This document shows positions 1-9,614 of a stretch of 12,647 bases of DNA, piece after piece. This DNA is from Spirogloea muscicola (lineage: Eukaryota > Streptophyta > Zygnematophyceae > Spirogloeales > Spirogloeaceae): the NCBI GenBank assembly GCA_009602725.1, contig WELB01000071.1, positions 129,509 through 142,155 on the forward strand, read 5' to 3'. Each line of letters starts with the position of its first letter. Positions within the stretch are counted from its first letter, which is position 1. A model generated the notes under the pieces. It was not told the origin of the DNA. It ran no database searches and worked only from the letters and a program-made list of their open reading frames with translations. Made by a program: the position numbers and the translations under genes.

Positions 1-982
1 GAAGGGCAGCACCCTGCTCCCGGCGCCGCTGGTCAGCTTGAGAGGCCAGCAGCGAAAGTAACGAGGACCACCGACCCCCGTAACACCCATGGATGTCCAT
101 GGCCAGGGGGTAAAAGGTATCACCCGCCGGGTGGTCCTTGTACTTGTGCAGCTTCTTCCGTTCGGCTACCTTCACAGCGTAGCCGGTCTCAGAAGTAATG
201 GGGCCCTTCGTCCGGAAGCTGTCGTTGAGGACAACGTCCATGAGGAGCCGCTTGCCACCTCCCAGGGGGACGCCGACCAGATCGACACGCCTCGTCCGAG
301 GGACCCCATTGCGGAGGAGGATGGGCATCACCCCAGTGCTCTCCAACGCCACTTGATATCCCGCCTCCTTGACGATGCCATACATGGCGTCACGTAGGAG
401 GTTGTGGGAGCCCGTGTGCTCACTGCCTTTGGCACACCTGAGCATGTGGTCACCCATGAGCAATGCATCATGCTCAATAAGCCCACATTCACATTGGGTC
501 ACCCCTGCCAAGCACAGGGATGGCAAGCCAAGACGGCGGCGCATAGCATCGCAAAACAAAGCATTCTCCATCCGCAAGCCCGCATGCAAAGGCAAAGCGC
601 GGAGCCACTCAGACGCTCCCAGAGACGAAACAGATAGGAGCCGAGCCTGGCCTCGAGCATCTCCTTGGAGGAGACTCCGGAGATGCTCCAGTGGTTGCTC
701 GTCTGCAGCATGGGTAAACCGCGATTGAGCCTTGACATCAGAAACGTCAGCCCAGGCAGCAAAACTAACAGGCTCATTCACCAGAGGCGGGTATGCGGCA
801 AAGAGGTCCTGTTGGCATGCTTTGAGAGTCACTTGGAAAGGCAGACTCCCCTGATACTGGGTTGCTGGAAGCAGGTCCCCTTGGCCAGAGCCAGAGGCAG
901 CAGCGAGGGCTCTTCCGACACGCAGGTGCAGCGCGGGCCATAGACCTCTGCAGCGAGAAAGCCATGCGCATGCGGTACACCT
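1..982 (-). pseudogene. LINE-like retroelement protein, C-terminal fragment with RLE-type endonuclease region
   Basis: A single frame is open on the minus strand from just after an in-frame TAG at 983-985 to the left window edge, about 327 codons. It has no obvious start codon and no stop, so both ends are missing. In order it reads: a segment with RMENALFCDAMRRRLGLPS; a Cys/His knuckle (CECG, then GDHMLRC, about 425-480); a helix region SHNLLRDAMYGIVKEAGY; a TRRVDLVG motif followed 14 residues later by MDVVLNDS (about 220-305); then ERKKLHKYKDH, FYPLAMD and YGGRWSSLL. From family knowledge, a knuckle followed by R/K-P-D-x12-14-D and a lysine-rich helix is the usual C-terminus of LINEs with a restriction-like endonuclease (R2/CRE/NeSL-like). 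Here Val replaces the Pro of the PD motif. No reverse transcriptase motifs were found upstream (983-1700, minus), so this is probably a 5'-truncated or decayed copy. The left part could be intact beyond the window. Confidence 0.72.
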
Positions 983-1690
983 GCGCTAGCGACCCGGCTG
1001 CATGGAAGCCCACCGGCTCTACGGAGAAAGTGCTCGCCCATTGAGAATAGGGGCTGGAACAACCAGCCCGAAAAAGAATGAACAGAGTACGAGAAGGGGG
1101 CCAGGGGAAGCGCTAAGTAACAGAAACAAAGCTGCTACGAGACACTCAGTAACCCCTGCTAAGCAGCCGCAGATCAGAGATGCTGGGCTCTACAAGCGAA
1201 AGCGGCTGCTGATATGAAAGAATCGGCTGTGAAATGCCAGCCAGATGCATACAGGTGTTCATGACGGAGCCAAAGGCTAGGCAGACAGGGCGCCCTCAAT
1301 ACCCCCGTGTCAGCAGTAAGAAGTCAGATGAGCTGAGGGGAGGAAGAGCAACCCCGCTGCGCAAGCCAGAGGCTGCTGCAAGGGCGCGACCAGCGCGGCG
1401 GTGCAAAGCAAGCTCTACGGAGGAATCTTCCTTTCACAACTATCGCCCCCTTCATTTCGGCCTCTGCGGACCTCTTCGAGTCATTTCGGGCTGGCTTTTT
1501 CACAGCCCTCGGCAACTTTGGATGAGTTTGATAGGTTTGCACGAGGAGGAACGATTCTTCTTCAACCCACGTGTGGGCCGCTAGGCCTGGCCCTTCAACT
1601 ACTCGAGGGGTCATTCCCGCCCCGTCCCCTCCCCATTGCCGTAGATTGGAAGAGCTGTCCTGCCCACCCTCAATGGGCGAGCCCTTCTCC
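983..1690. other. Intergenic stretch, no gene assigned
   Basis: Several short overlapping frames are open on both strands, but none shows a recognisable motif, a sensible splice structure or a conserved domain. On the minus strand this is where the missing N-terminal reverse transcriptase of the retroelement would lie, and no RT catalytic motif was seen. The right part is probably promoter and 5' UTR of the HPP gene. Confidence 0.5.
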
Positions 1691-1697
1691 CCATCTC

Positions 1698-1707
1698 TTA
1701 ATATACA
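1698..1707 (+). promoter_or_regulatory. TATA-like box upstream of the HPP gene
   Basis: The AT-rich string TTAATATACA stands out in GC-rich surroundings about 180 nt before the proposed ATG at 1883. That is a plausible position for a core promoter with a 5' UTR of roughly 150 nt. This rests on sequence resemblance only. Confidence 0.35.
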
Positions 1708-1882
1708 CGCATTTCCATCTGGTCACAGCCACCAAGCGCGAGCTGGCTACCCTTCAGCCTGCGCCTTCCTCCGCACCCGCCCTGCGCTCTGCCTTAGCGG
1801 CCTGGTCGCCCGCCCATGCTCCTGCTGTAAAGGCAGGACGCCGGGTGCAGCGTGGCCACATGATCAGGGCTAGCCCCAGCTT

Positions 1883-3438
1883 ATGGCAGCACCTGCAGAG
1901 CACGAAGGCCACGATCTTCACCAGCCGGGTGCCCAACCAAACGGTCAAGCTGTTGCACCCGTCACCAGGCGCTCCTTGCTCAGCCACTGTAGATACCTGC
2001 AGAAGTGGAGGGGACTTGGCGAAGGCCTTTTCCCGCCGTACCCCAGTGCCAACATCTTCTTCTGGTCCTTCGTGGCATCGTTCATCGGCATCTCAGTCTG
2101 CGCACTGCTGACGTACACGCTTCATTGGCGAGGTGGATACTCTGCTGGCTGCTCCTGGCAAGTGCACAATTGCACGTGACTCAGCGATAGATATCTCTTG
2201 ACAGGCAGTAATTTGCGGGTCTGTGTCCATATTGCAATGGGTGCCTCATGGAACTCGATGACATGTGCAGAACACGTGCACATTAATGGCGATGGACAGC
2301 TTCGCCTGCAATTTATCATCGGCTCCTTTGGAGCAACAGCCGTACTCATCTACGGCACGGTGGACTCGCCGCTTGCTCAGCCCCGCAATGTTTTGGGTGG
2401 CCATCTAGTATCAGCAATTGTAGGTGTGGCTGTTGCGGAGATTTTTGAGGCAAGCGGCTTTGAGTATGGTGCCGACGAAAGCTGGCTGTGGCTGGAATGT
2501 GGTCTGGCGGTTGCGTTGGCAATCTTTGGTGAGCGAGACACTTGTTCGTGGCGGTTCTGTGGTCTTGCGCTTGTACAGCTCGCAGAAATTGCTGCCAGTA
2601 TGATGTACTGAAGAGCATATTCCAACTTTTCAATATACGCTTCCTGCTTATTAATCTGCACCTATACATCTGTGGAGCAGCCATGCAGAGCCTACGAATG
2701 GTGCATCCACCAGGTGGTGCAACCGCCCTCATTGCTGTCACCAGTCCCACCTCCCAGCGCAACCATGGGCTATTCATTCTGGTCCCTGTCATGTCTGGTG
2801 TTGTGGTCATGGTACTGATTGCGCTCATCGTCAACAACATCTCTCGCCAGTATGACCCCTTTCTTGTTCCAGCCATACACGACCACTCGCATCTCAAGCA
2901 TTGAATCCAGGGCTTATGACACTCTCTGTAGGTCTGTCAACCTGGCCTTGAGAATGTCTGTCTGCAAGATAATCTTGATAGGAAGAAGACTTCAAACCTT
3001 CGCAGATTGCAAGCTTGATATGCTCAAGAGTACTTGGTTTTGCAGATATCCAATGTACTGGTGGCGGCCCTCTCTTCTTGACATCCCTGTTGCAGAAGAC
3101 TCCACGCACCACTCAGCCATGGTTTATGGGGAGGCCTTCCACAGAGGCCAGCCAGACATGGTCTTCTGTCACTTGCACAAGAACCCTACTGAAGTCGTAG
3201 GCATCCGAGGTGGCCGTATTAATGCTGCACCTGGCTTCGCCTTTGACAATGGGCATGCCAGCAGTTGCAGTAGCGAGATTGCAGGTGATGATTGTCACAG
3301 AGCGAATGGCTTCAATAAGCAGAGGCAGCAACCTGCTCTAATGCCGGTATTGCTAGTAGAGTCAGATTATTACGAATGCAGGCAAGGATTGAGGAGCTGG
3401 AGAAGGATCTCCTTCTTGAGAGGGCCAAGAGCAGATGA
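1883..3438 (+). CDS. HPP-family integral membrane protein (five exons)
   Basis: Proposed exons are 1883-2132, 2271-2528, 2681-2849, 3046-3209 and 3323-3438; phases match at every junction and give about 318 residues. Exon 2 could instead begin at 2205 (acceptor CTCTTGACAG), which keeps the frame and adds 22 residues. The start is the first ATG after an in-frame TAG at 1871. Visible elements in order: a hydrophilic N-terminus; TM1 FFWSFVASFIGISVCALLTY; TM2 FIIGSFGATAVLIYG; SPLAQPRNVLGGHL and TM3; TM4 CGLAVALAIF; the family signature MVHPPGGATALIAV; TM5 VVVMVLIALIVNNIS; then YPMYWW, which exon 4 supplies where the family normally has RYP-aromatic. HPP proteins are small multi-pass membrane proteins; some cyanobacterial and plastid members have been linked to nitrite transport. 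Substrate here is unknown, and the sequence looks closer to bacterial/fungal HPP than to plant NITR2. The tail after YPMYWW is about 90 residues and ends in an acidic/basic heptad-like helix (MQARIEELEKDLLLERAKSR). The last intron (3210-3322) is the least certain. Confidence 0.82.
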
Positions 3439-4381
3439 GCGACGAGGTTGAACCGTCTACTATCTGCCCGATGAGGCAACGAGGTTAGAGAGTTTAGGTA
3501 CCTGCGCAACATGGAGCGCTGAAGCTCAGAGAACATCTAAAGTGACATTTGCCTGCTACCGCTTGGTCGACTGCGCATGCCAATCTGCGGAGATTAAGGC
3601 ACTTGAGTACAACCGGCAGCAACCTGTGCTTGGCTACCGTCACGTGTAGTCAGGGGGTGAACCATCTGCATGCGGAGCACAGGCGGGAGTGCCAGGGCCC
3701 CCTTGAAATTCCTTGATACTTCATTCTCCTGGGCCGGTCTTCCACACCCATGGCCTCACCATCGGAGAGCATCCTTCAATGTGGGGAAGCGCTGGCGCCC
3801 TCGCGGGAAGCAGCGCCGCATGCACGGGGCAGGCCTGGTGCACCAGGCGGCGGAGGTGTGCCCCTTGACTGTCGGAAATGCACGTGCACTCGTGGGTACT
3901 GATGTCCTTTTGCAGCCTGCGTTTACACCGGTACCTGAGCCCCCCTAGCACAGGGCTTTGTTGAAGGTAGCCCCACTTCTTGCACTAGCTGTTGTCTGAG
4001 CACTGCTGCTCTTCCCGAAGTGAGCTCTTCCCGTAAAACTAGCTCATCAATCTACGGCAACCGCTGAGAGGCCAGCCCATGCATGTACAAGGTCTGAAAG
4101 GGCCGAAAGGCGCAAAAAGCATGGAAGTATCCCTCATGACTCCTTCGAGTCTCCTCTGCGAGTGGCCGCTTGATCACCTCTAGTCAACGAGTGCAGATCA
4201 GAATCATCAGAGGGTGAAGAAGACAAACAAGACGGCGGCGGGGGCTGTGGGGCTTTGCTAGCCCCTTCTCTCGAAGGGCGAGCACTTCCTTCTTTGAGAA
4301 AAGCCAGCCCTGAAAGAGAAGACAGTTGGCCTTTTCACGCGCACCGCAAGCGCCTTGTTCTCGTCGGAAAGTTGCTCTCTC
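3439..4381. other. Intergenic region between HPP and NYN-LOTUS genes
   Basis: This stretch probably holds the 3' UTR and terminator of the HPP gene and the upstream region of the NYN gene. Short frames are open on both strands (for example 3670-3948 plus and 3721-3951 minus), but neither shows a motif, a splice pattern or a convincing composition. No TGTAA, the common chlorophyte polyadenylation signal, was found soon after the HPP stop. Confidence 0.45.
3833..3848. repeat. 16-bp perfect palindrome
   Basis: GCCTGGTGCACCAGGC is its own reverse complement. It lies in the HPP/NYN intergenic region. It could be a dimer-binding site or simply chance in GC-rich DNA; no second copy was noticed. Confidence 0.5.
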
Positions 4382-4688
<307 letters not shown>

Positions 4689-4734
4689 CCCGCGGCGGCA
4701 GCAGCCGCTTGCGCTCTGGGGGCCCGCGCCGCCC

Positions 4735-7700
4735 ATGCCCGCGCCGCTGCTGCCGCCGCCGCCGCCCCCTCAGGACAGCGTCGCTATCTTCTGGGACTTC
4801 GAAAACTGCCCGCCCCGCTGGGGCGAGGAGTACCCTGTCGTCGTGCGGCGCATGCGCGAGGCGGCGCGCGCGCTGGGCCGCGTCCGCTTCCTGCGAGCCT
4901 ACGCCAAGCACGAGGTGCTGCTGTCGCGCATGGCCGAGCTCATCAGCTGCGGCGTGGACGTCTGCCCCGTCCAGCCCGGCAAGGAAATGGCCGACAAGGC
5001 CATCATCACTGACGCTCTCCTCTTCGCCATGGACTGACTGCCTTGACCAGCCCGGGCCCTCGTGAGCGCTCGATCGGCCTGCCGAGACGCCAATCTTGAC
5101 CACTCATGTCCTCGCCGCCAGCTGGTCCTGCTCCCAGATGTGTAGAGCCTGCCGGCGCCTGCTCCGTTCTTGTGATGACCTGCACCGAAAGAGCGATGTG
5201 ATCGGAGCAGGGGTGCCAATGCTAACTCCAGGTCTTGCTTCCTGCCTCTCGTGCAGCAGTCCACAGTCGCGCGGTTGCGTGATGATTGTGTCCGGCGATA
5301 CTGGCTTCGCGCCACTGCTTGCAAAGCTGGGCTCGCGCGGGGTACGCACGGCGATCCTGGCCAAGCGGCGGTCCGAGGGGCCCAAGGGCAAGAAGGGCGT
5401 CATCTCTGCACTCCTGCAGCAGGCCGCTGACGTCACCTTCGACTGGTTCAACGTCATCGGGGGTCTCGAAGAGGAGGATGACTTGGTCAGCAACGGCAGC
5501 GGCAGCAGCAACGGCCGGCCAATCTCAAAGGTGAGTGCTGGCAAGCCGCTCAGCCGAGCAGGCAGCTCTGACGAGCTTCCACTTGAGTAGCCTTCACCTG
5601 CAGTGCGTCGGAGTCGGATGGATCTCCCTTGAGCAGTCTGACGTGGATGGCCAGGCCACATGAGCCGCAGGCGAGCAGGCTGCAGCTCGGGCGAGCGAGG
5701 ACATGGAGCGCCGAGGAGGAGTTGCCACCGGCGAGAGGTTGGGAGGATGGCTACCCCCTAGAAGTGGCCGTGGGACGGTGGCAGGATGACATCGCCAACG
5801 CGGAGCAGCGGTGGCGGGGGGAGATGGCCGGCCTGGAGAAGAAGCTGCTGCAGGTCCAACACGCAGCCGCCAGTGCAGGGCATGGAAGGTCTGGCTGGAC
5901 TCCCAGAGGGCCGCCTGATACACCAGACAAGGCGCCTGACGTCCCGAGCCTGATGGCAGGAGGGCCTCTGGCGCGCTTGAAGCATGGGGTCAGGCTGACC
6001 CTGGCGCTCCGTGGGCCGACAGGGCTGGCGGAGTTCCCTTGGGTGTACGAGGATGTGATGGGGCGCGCCCTTGACCTTTCGCAGCACGGGATCTCTGACC
6101 TGCATGAGATGTCCAAGCAGATGCCGGACGTCGTCAAGCTCTCCACCAGCAAGGGGGCTGCTAGCGAGCCAGAGGCAGACGTGGCCCTCTGCCTGTCTGA
6201 CGGCGCACGCAACTGGCAGCTCACCAGGCTAATCTGCTCCGGCCTGCGGCGGTGCCTCTTCCAGACGCTGCATGATGTGCCACCAGAGGTGAAGGAGCAG
6301 GGCATGACCCTGCCACAGCTGGTCGCTGCCCTGGAGGCGTGGGCCGGTCAGTCGCTTGGGTGGATCCTCCGAGAGCACGGCTACAGCCGTGAGGCAGGGC
6401 TCCACTGCTCCAAGAAGATGCGCCTGCACACGCTGCTGGAGGACGCTGGTGACCTCGTTGAGGTGGCCACGAGGGACGGCCGCCATGTCTACTTTCTTGC
6501 CAAGGGCGCTACACAAGATCCGCCTGTCTCGGCTTTGGGCCCTGCTGCGTATGGTGCAGCGCTCCTCAAGAGATCGGACCTTGAGGGGCTCCCAATGGTA
6601 CCATCAGGCGAGGCTTTCGGTCAGAGCCCGGCAGGCAAGCAAGAGGCCGGCAGATATGAGTCTGGACTTGACGAGGACGATACAGACGCAGAGGGATTAG
6701 ATGTGACAGACAGGACTGATGTTGAATCGGGTTGCAGCTCGACTGGTGGGCCTGCCTCCTATAACGTCGATGGAAGCGCACAGACATTGCTCGCTAATGG
6801 ATTAACTGCCAGCATCTCAAAGGCGAATGAGACTTCCGAGCTCCAAGAGATGGAGCTGGATGATTCAACAAGCTCAGATTCCGAAACACAAGGCCTTCCA
6901 GGCAGATTGGTGCTGCAAGGCTGTGCTAGTGACGATGATTGTCGAGCTACTTCTGGTCATGCGCCCAATATCATAGAGGACACGAGGTCTACTGATGGGA
7001 AGCCAATCTGCTTGGACGAGAGAAAGAGCTACAAGATGCTAGACCCCTACGCAAGGGCTCGCCTGCAGTATGAGGTCCTTCTTATTTTGAGCTCTCCTGC
7101 CTTTGAGCAGGCGAGGACAATCTCTACTCCTTGATATGTTCCAGCTGTCAAAGGCCTATGTCATCGATCCCAGAAGTCATGATGTACAATCCTGTGGCCA
7201 CGAGACAGTGTCATGCTCGTTCAAGGCTGTGCACAGATTCTCCAGGAAGCTGAAGCGGTGAGGTGCCTGACAAGGTGATTGACTGGTGCTGTTTGCAGGC
7301 AGGCCGCACTGAGGCCACCTTCAAGAGCCTCTATCAGCAAAGATTTGGACTGCAGCTGGGCTCAGTTGCCGGCTTCCAGTCGGCGGCTGGCCTTTGCAGA
7401 GCCATGCCTCACATAGTTCACGAAGGCCTCTTTGAGGCAAGAGGCCAACTCTTCCTGCGGGACACTGTCAAAAACCGACGGCTCGTTGCAGGCATCCGCT
7501 CTGGACTCCGCCGGGTTGTCTATCAGCTGTTGTCTTTGCAACGCCAGGTACCTACCACACAGCAGGGGAAAGAAACATGGAAGTCCTGTCAGCTGTTCTC
7601 AATCTTGGTGTCCCTGCACTTCGCTAGCATTGAGCTTTTTGCTGCTTAATTGGTTGAAAGCGTAGAAGCTTGTGGGCATCAAGGCTAAGTCGCATCTTAG

Positions 7701-9150
7701 ACCTTCTCGCACGACCTTTGGAGGTATTTCTGCAACTCTTGTTTCCCATGGGCAATAGCATGCCGCTTCTCAAGCGGCTTTTGACACGGCCCTGACAATA
7801 TGTTCCTGCAGGGACTGACCGAGGACAGCTTCAGTGAGGTGTTCTCAAAGGCCACTGGCAGGCATCTTGATGACGTACTCCACGAGCATGGATACAAGCC
7901 AGGCAGCTGCCGCAAGCTTTTGCTTGATCTCTGCGATTTGGTTGAAGTTTCTGTGGACATTGACGAGGCCACAGGCAAAAGCATTGGTTTTGTCACGCTG
8001 GCCACCTCAGCTGAAAGCCCTGCTCTTACTGACGGCCTCCTCATGTATTCAGCCGGACAGGTCCAGGAAGCTCTGGACCAGACAACACTCCCTGCCGAGG
8101 AGCTCCACTCGGGTGGACAATCACCTATGTCAACCCCTGTCATTGACGGGAGTGCCGTCAGCAGACTTCGTCCAGATGAGACGTCCACTGCTCTTACTGA
8201 GCCAGAAGTAGGAGGTCACAGTCACGACCAACATCTGGATGAGGCTCCTGTAGTTACTGACAAGGCTGCCCCAATATATGAGCATGCTTGGCATGCACTA
8301 AGTGGAGAAGGGGCCTTGTCAGCAGCTCTGGAGGATGGGACAGTGCGCGAGGTATGCTGATACCAGATGCCTGCTGCAGAAGGCACCTCAATGTCTTCCC
8401 TTTGCAGCACAGGCATCCACTGCGTGGACCCAGCTTAAGAGTGTGAAAGCGATACCGTTAAGTCTTGAAGTGCAGGTGGGTCTTCTCTGTAGGTCACTGG
8501 TCTTGACCGTGACCGTGACAAGCATAATTGTACATTTGTATGGCTGCTTGTATGGTCAAGGGCCTCGTGTCAGGCAGCACATAGATGCAGGTGTTTTTGT
8601 GCAATGCCATTGATCTTGACCTTAAGTATGACAGGCACAGCAACTTGTAGGGCTATTTGTACATTCAGGTCCCTCATTTTTTAACAGCAGTTAGATGCAG
8701 GTAATAATTATTTCGTCAAACACCACTGGTCTTGAACGTGAACGTGTCAAGAATGATACATACAGCAATTTGTAAGGCTGCTTCACTGTACAAGGCCCTG
8801 TATCAGGCAGCATCTAGTGGCAAGGCATTCCTCAGCTTGCAGCCGAGGAGGAATACAGCGCTAGCTGAGACTACATCAAGTATTTCTTCATCTGTGACTT
8901 ACCCTGCCTTACCTGCTGATGCAGGTAAATAGTACAGTGTCATTGGTGGACATTCTGACCTTGTCAAGGTGGAGAAAGGCACAGCATACTAACAGATGAA
9001 TGACAACCTGCTAGTTCAGCTTGGACACTGGAAGTTTCCAGGTACATACCATCCAAGAAGCACGAGCCCATTGGAGCACCTTTCAGCCCAGTCACATTTG
9101 CCATCTTACAGCAACACGGCAGGCAAGAGGTATACCTGGTTGGTCTGTAG
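4735..9150 (+). CDS. NYN-domain ribonuclease with four LOTUS/OST-HTH modules (MARF1/MNU-like)
   Basis: Proposed exons: 4735-5061, 5257-5530, 5671-7110 (or 7074), 7299-7547, 7812-8351, 8413-8475, 8777-8924, 9020-9150; about 1055 residues. Phases agree throughout if the extra 4 nt at 5033-5040 are discounted. As written, exon 1 meets a TGA at 5035. The NYN (PIN-like RNase) domain spans exons 1-2: IFWDFENCPPRWG, KEMADKAIITDALLFA, VSGDTGFAPLL, then VRTAILAKRR. Exon 3 carries a coiled-coil-like stretch (AEQRWRGEMAGLEKKLLQ), LOTUS A (about 5970-6150), LOTUS B (about 6230-6500) and an acidic disordered linker. LOTUS C lies at about 7063-7450 across an intron and LOTUS D at about 7490-8000 across another. 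A Ser/Thr-rich tail follows. From family knowledge, NYN-LOTUS proteins are RNA endonucleases: animal MARF1 degrades germline mRNAs, and Arabidopsis MNU1/MNU2 process mitochondrial 5' ends. RNA cleavage is therefore likely; location and targets are unknown. Exons 6-8 are less certain than the rest. Confidence 0.8.
5033..5040 (+). repeat. 4-bp tandem duplication (ACTG x2) that breaks the NYN frame
   Basis: The sequence ACTGACTG lies at the end of the NYN first exon. Read straight through, it gives ...FAMD followed by TGA. With one ACTG copy discounted, the frame runs on to an ideal donor (GTGAGC at 5062) whose phase fits the exon at 5257. No GT donor exists between the conserved DALLFA motif and the TGA, so splicing alone cannot rescue the frame. 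This could be a true mutation, an allele or an assembly error. Confidence 0.75.
7111..7298 (+). other. Candidate GC-AG intron inside LOTUS C
   Basis: Exon 3 reads through SSPAFEQ and meets a TGA at 7132. The next exon begins at 7299 after the strong acceptor TGTTTGCAG with AGRTEATFKSLY. A GC donor (CAG/GCGAGG at 7111) joins them in phase 0 and keeps a complete first LOTUS helix (QYEVLLILSS). The only in-phase GT donor (GAG/GTCCTT at 7075) would delete most of that helix. Confidence 0.5.
8470..8820 (+). repeat. Diverged tandem array of ~115-bp exon-intron-like units
   Basis: Three units are recognisable by the string ACTGGTCTTGA or a variant at 8496, 8609 and 8725, giving spacings of 113 and 116 nt. 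Each also has a TTTGTA-GGCTGCTT-like block and a CAGGCAGCA-like block. A donor-like GCAG/GT junction precedes each unit (8476, 8591, 8701). A fourth such junction at 8925 starts an intron with a faint match to the same pattern. The array fills most of the proposed intron 8476-8776, and unit 3 merges into the exon 8777-8924. Confidence 0.7.
8987..8993 (+). promoter_or_regulatory. Perfect TACTAAC branch-point sequence
   Basis: TACTAAC lies with its branch adenosine 27 nt before the acceptor at 9018-9019 in the intron 8925-9019. This is the optimal U2-complementary branch site and supports that intron. The flanking exons join in phase 1 to read ADA-WTLEVSRY. Confidence 0.6.
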
Positions 9151-9614
9151 AAGCACTTGACCTCTGCAGCAAATAGTCGTCCAAGGGTGAAGCTGACGAA
9201 CACGGCCGTAGGTCTTGGAGTAGGACTTACTGATGAACTAGCGATATTAATTCCGCCGACCACAGTAGCGGCCTTCAGAAGCACATTCGAGGTTGGTGCT
9301 TCCAGATGTCCTTATGTCCAAGTCCGCCAGCACTGTAGTGATGTTACTTGCAGACTTCCTTTTAGTAAGCAGAGGGCGGTAAGCAGCTCCCTCCACTGTT
9401 GAGCAGCAAGTCAGAGTTTCACAATGTGCCACCCATTGGCCCACCTGTGCGCAATCAGGGCGAGGATGTCGTTGACGCAAATCTGGCCACATTGAGGCTG
9501 CGCAACCCTGGAAAGCTGAGATAGCACCACGGGTGGCACGGAAGTGATGCATGCAGCAGATCTAGCCGAATTTCGTCGAGAAACCCTTGCCTACTGCAAT
9601 TAAAGAGGGGCATA
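9151..9614 (+). other. Exon-like islands downstream of the NYN-LOTUS stop, unassigned
   Basis: Two plus-strand frames look protein-like: one about 9172-9295 (VKLTNTAVGLGVGLTDELA) and one 9407-9524 ending in a stop (PPIGPPVRNQGEDVVDANL). Linking them to each other or to the NYN gene would need introns of only 28-57 nt or mismatched phases, so they are not added to the gene. They may be remnants of a former 3' end, or non-coding. A minus-strand frame (9247-9552) overlaps the second island and cannot be excluded. Confidence 0.25.

Noticed and set aside
97-110. 14-nt string CCATGGCCAGGGGG also present at 9767-9780
   Set aside because: In both places it reads PLAM on the minus strand, which raised the idea of a second retroelement copy. 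The flanks share nothing else, so chance is the simplest explanation.
1401-2111. 236-codon plus-strand ORF overlapping the HPP first exon
   Set aside because: The overlapping frame 2 encodes the HPP N-terminus and TM1. This frame is low-complexity Ser/Pro/Ala with no motif and is a shadow in GC-rich sequence.
2346-2897. 183-codon minus-strand ORF opposite the HPP gene
   Set aside because: It is antisense to conserved HPP exons, crosses their introns and has no motif.
2819-3451. 210-codon plus-strand ORF read as one uninterrupted gene
   Set aside because: Only its middle (3046-3209) is likely coding, as HPP exon 4. The part before 3046 overlaps exon 3 in another frame and then intron 3; the part after 3209 is mostly intron or out of frame.
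7697-8188. 163-codon minus-strand ORF
   Set aside because: It is antisense to the LOTUS D exon, which has a clear domain and good splice sites on the plus strand.
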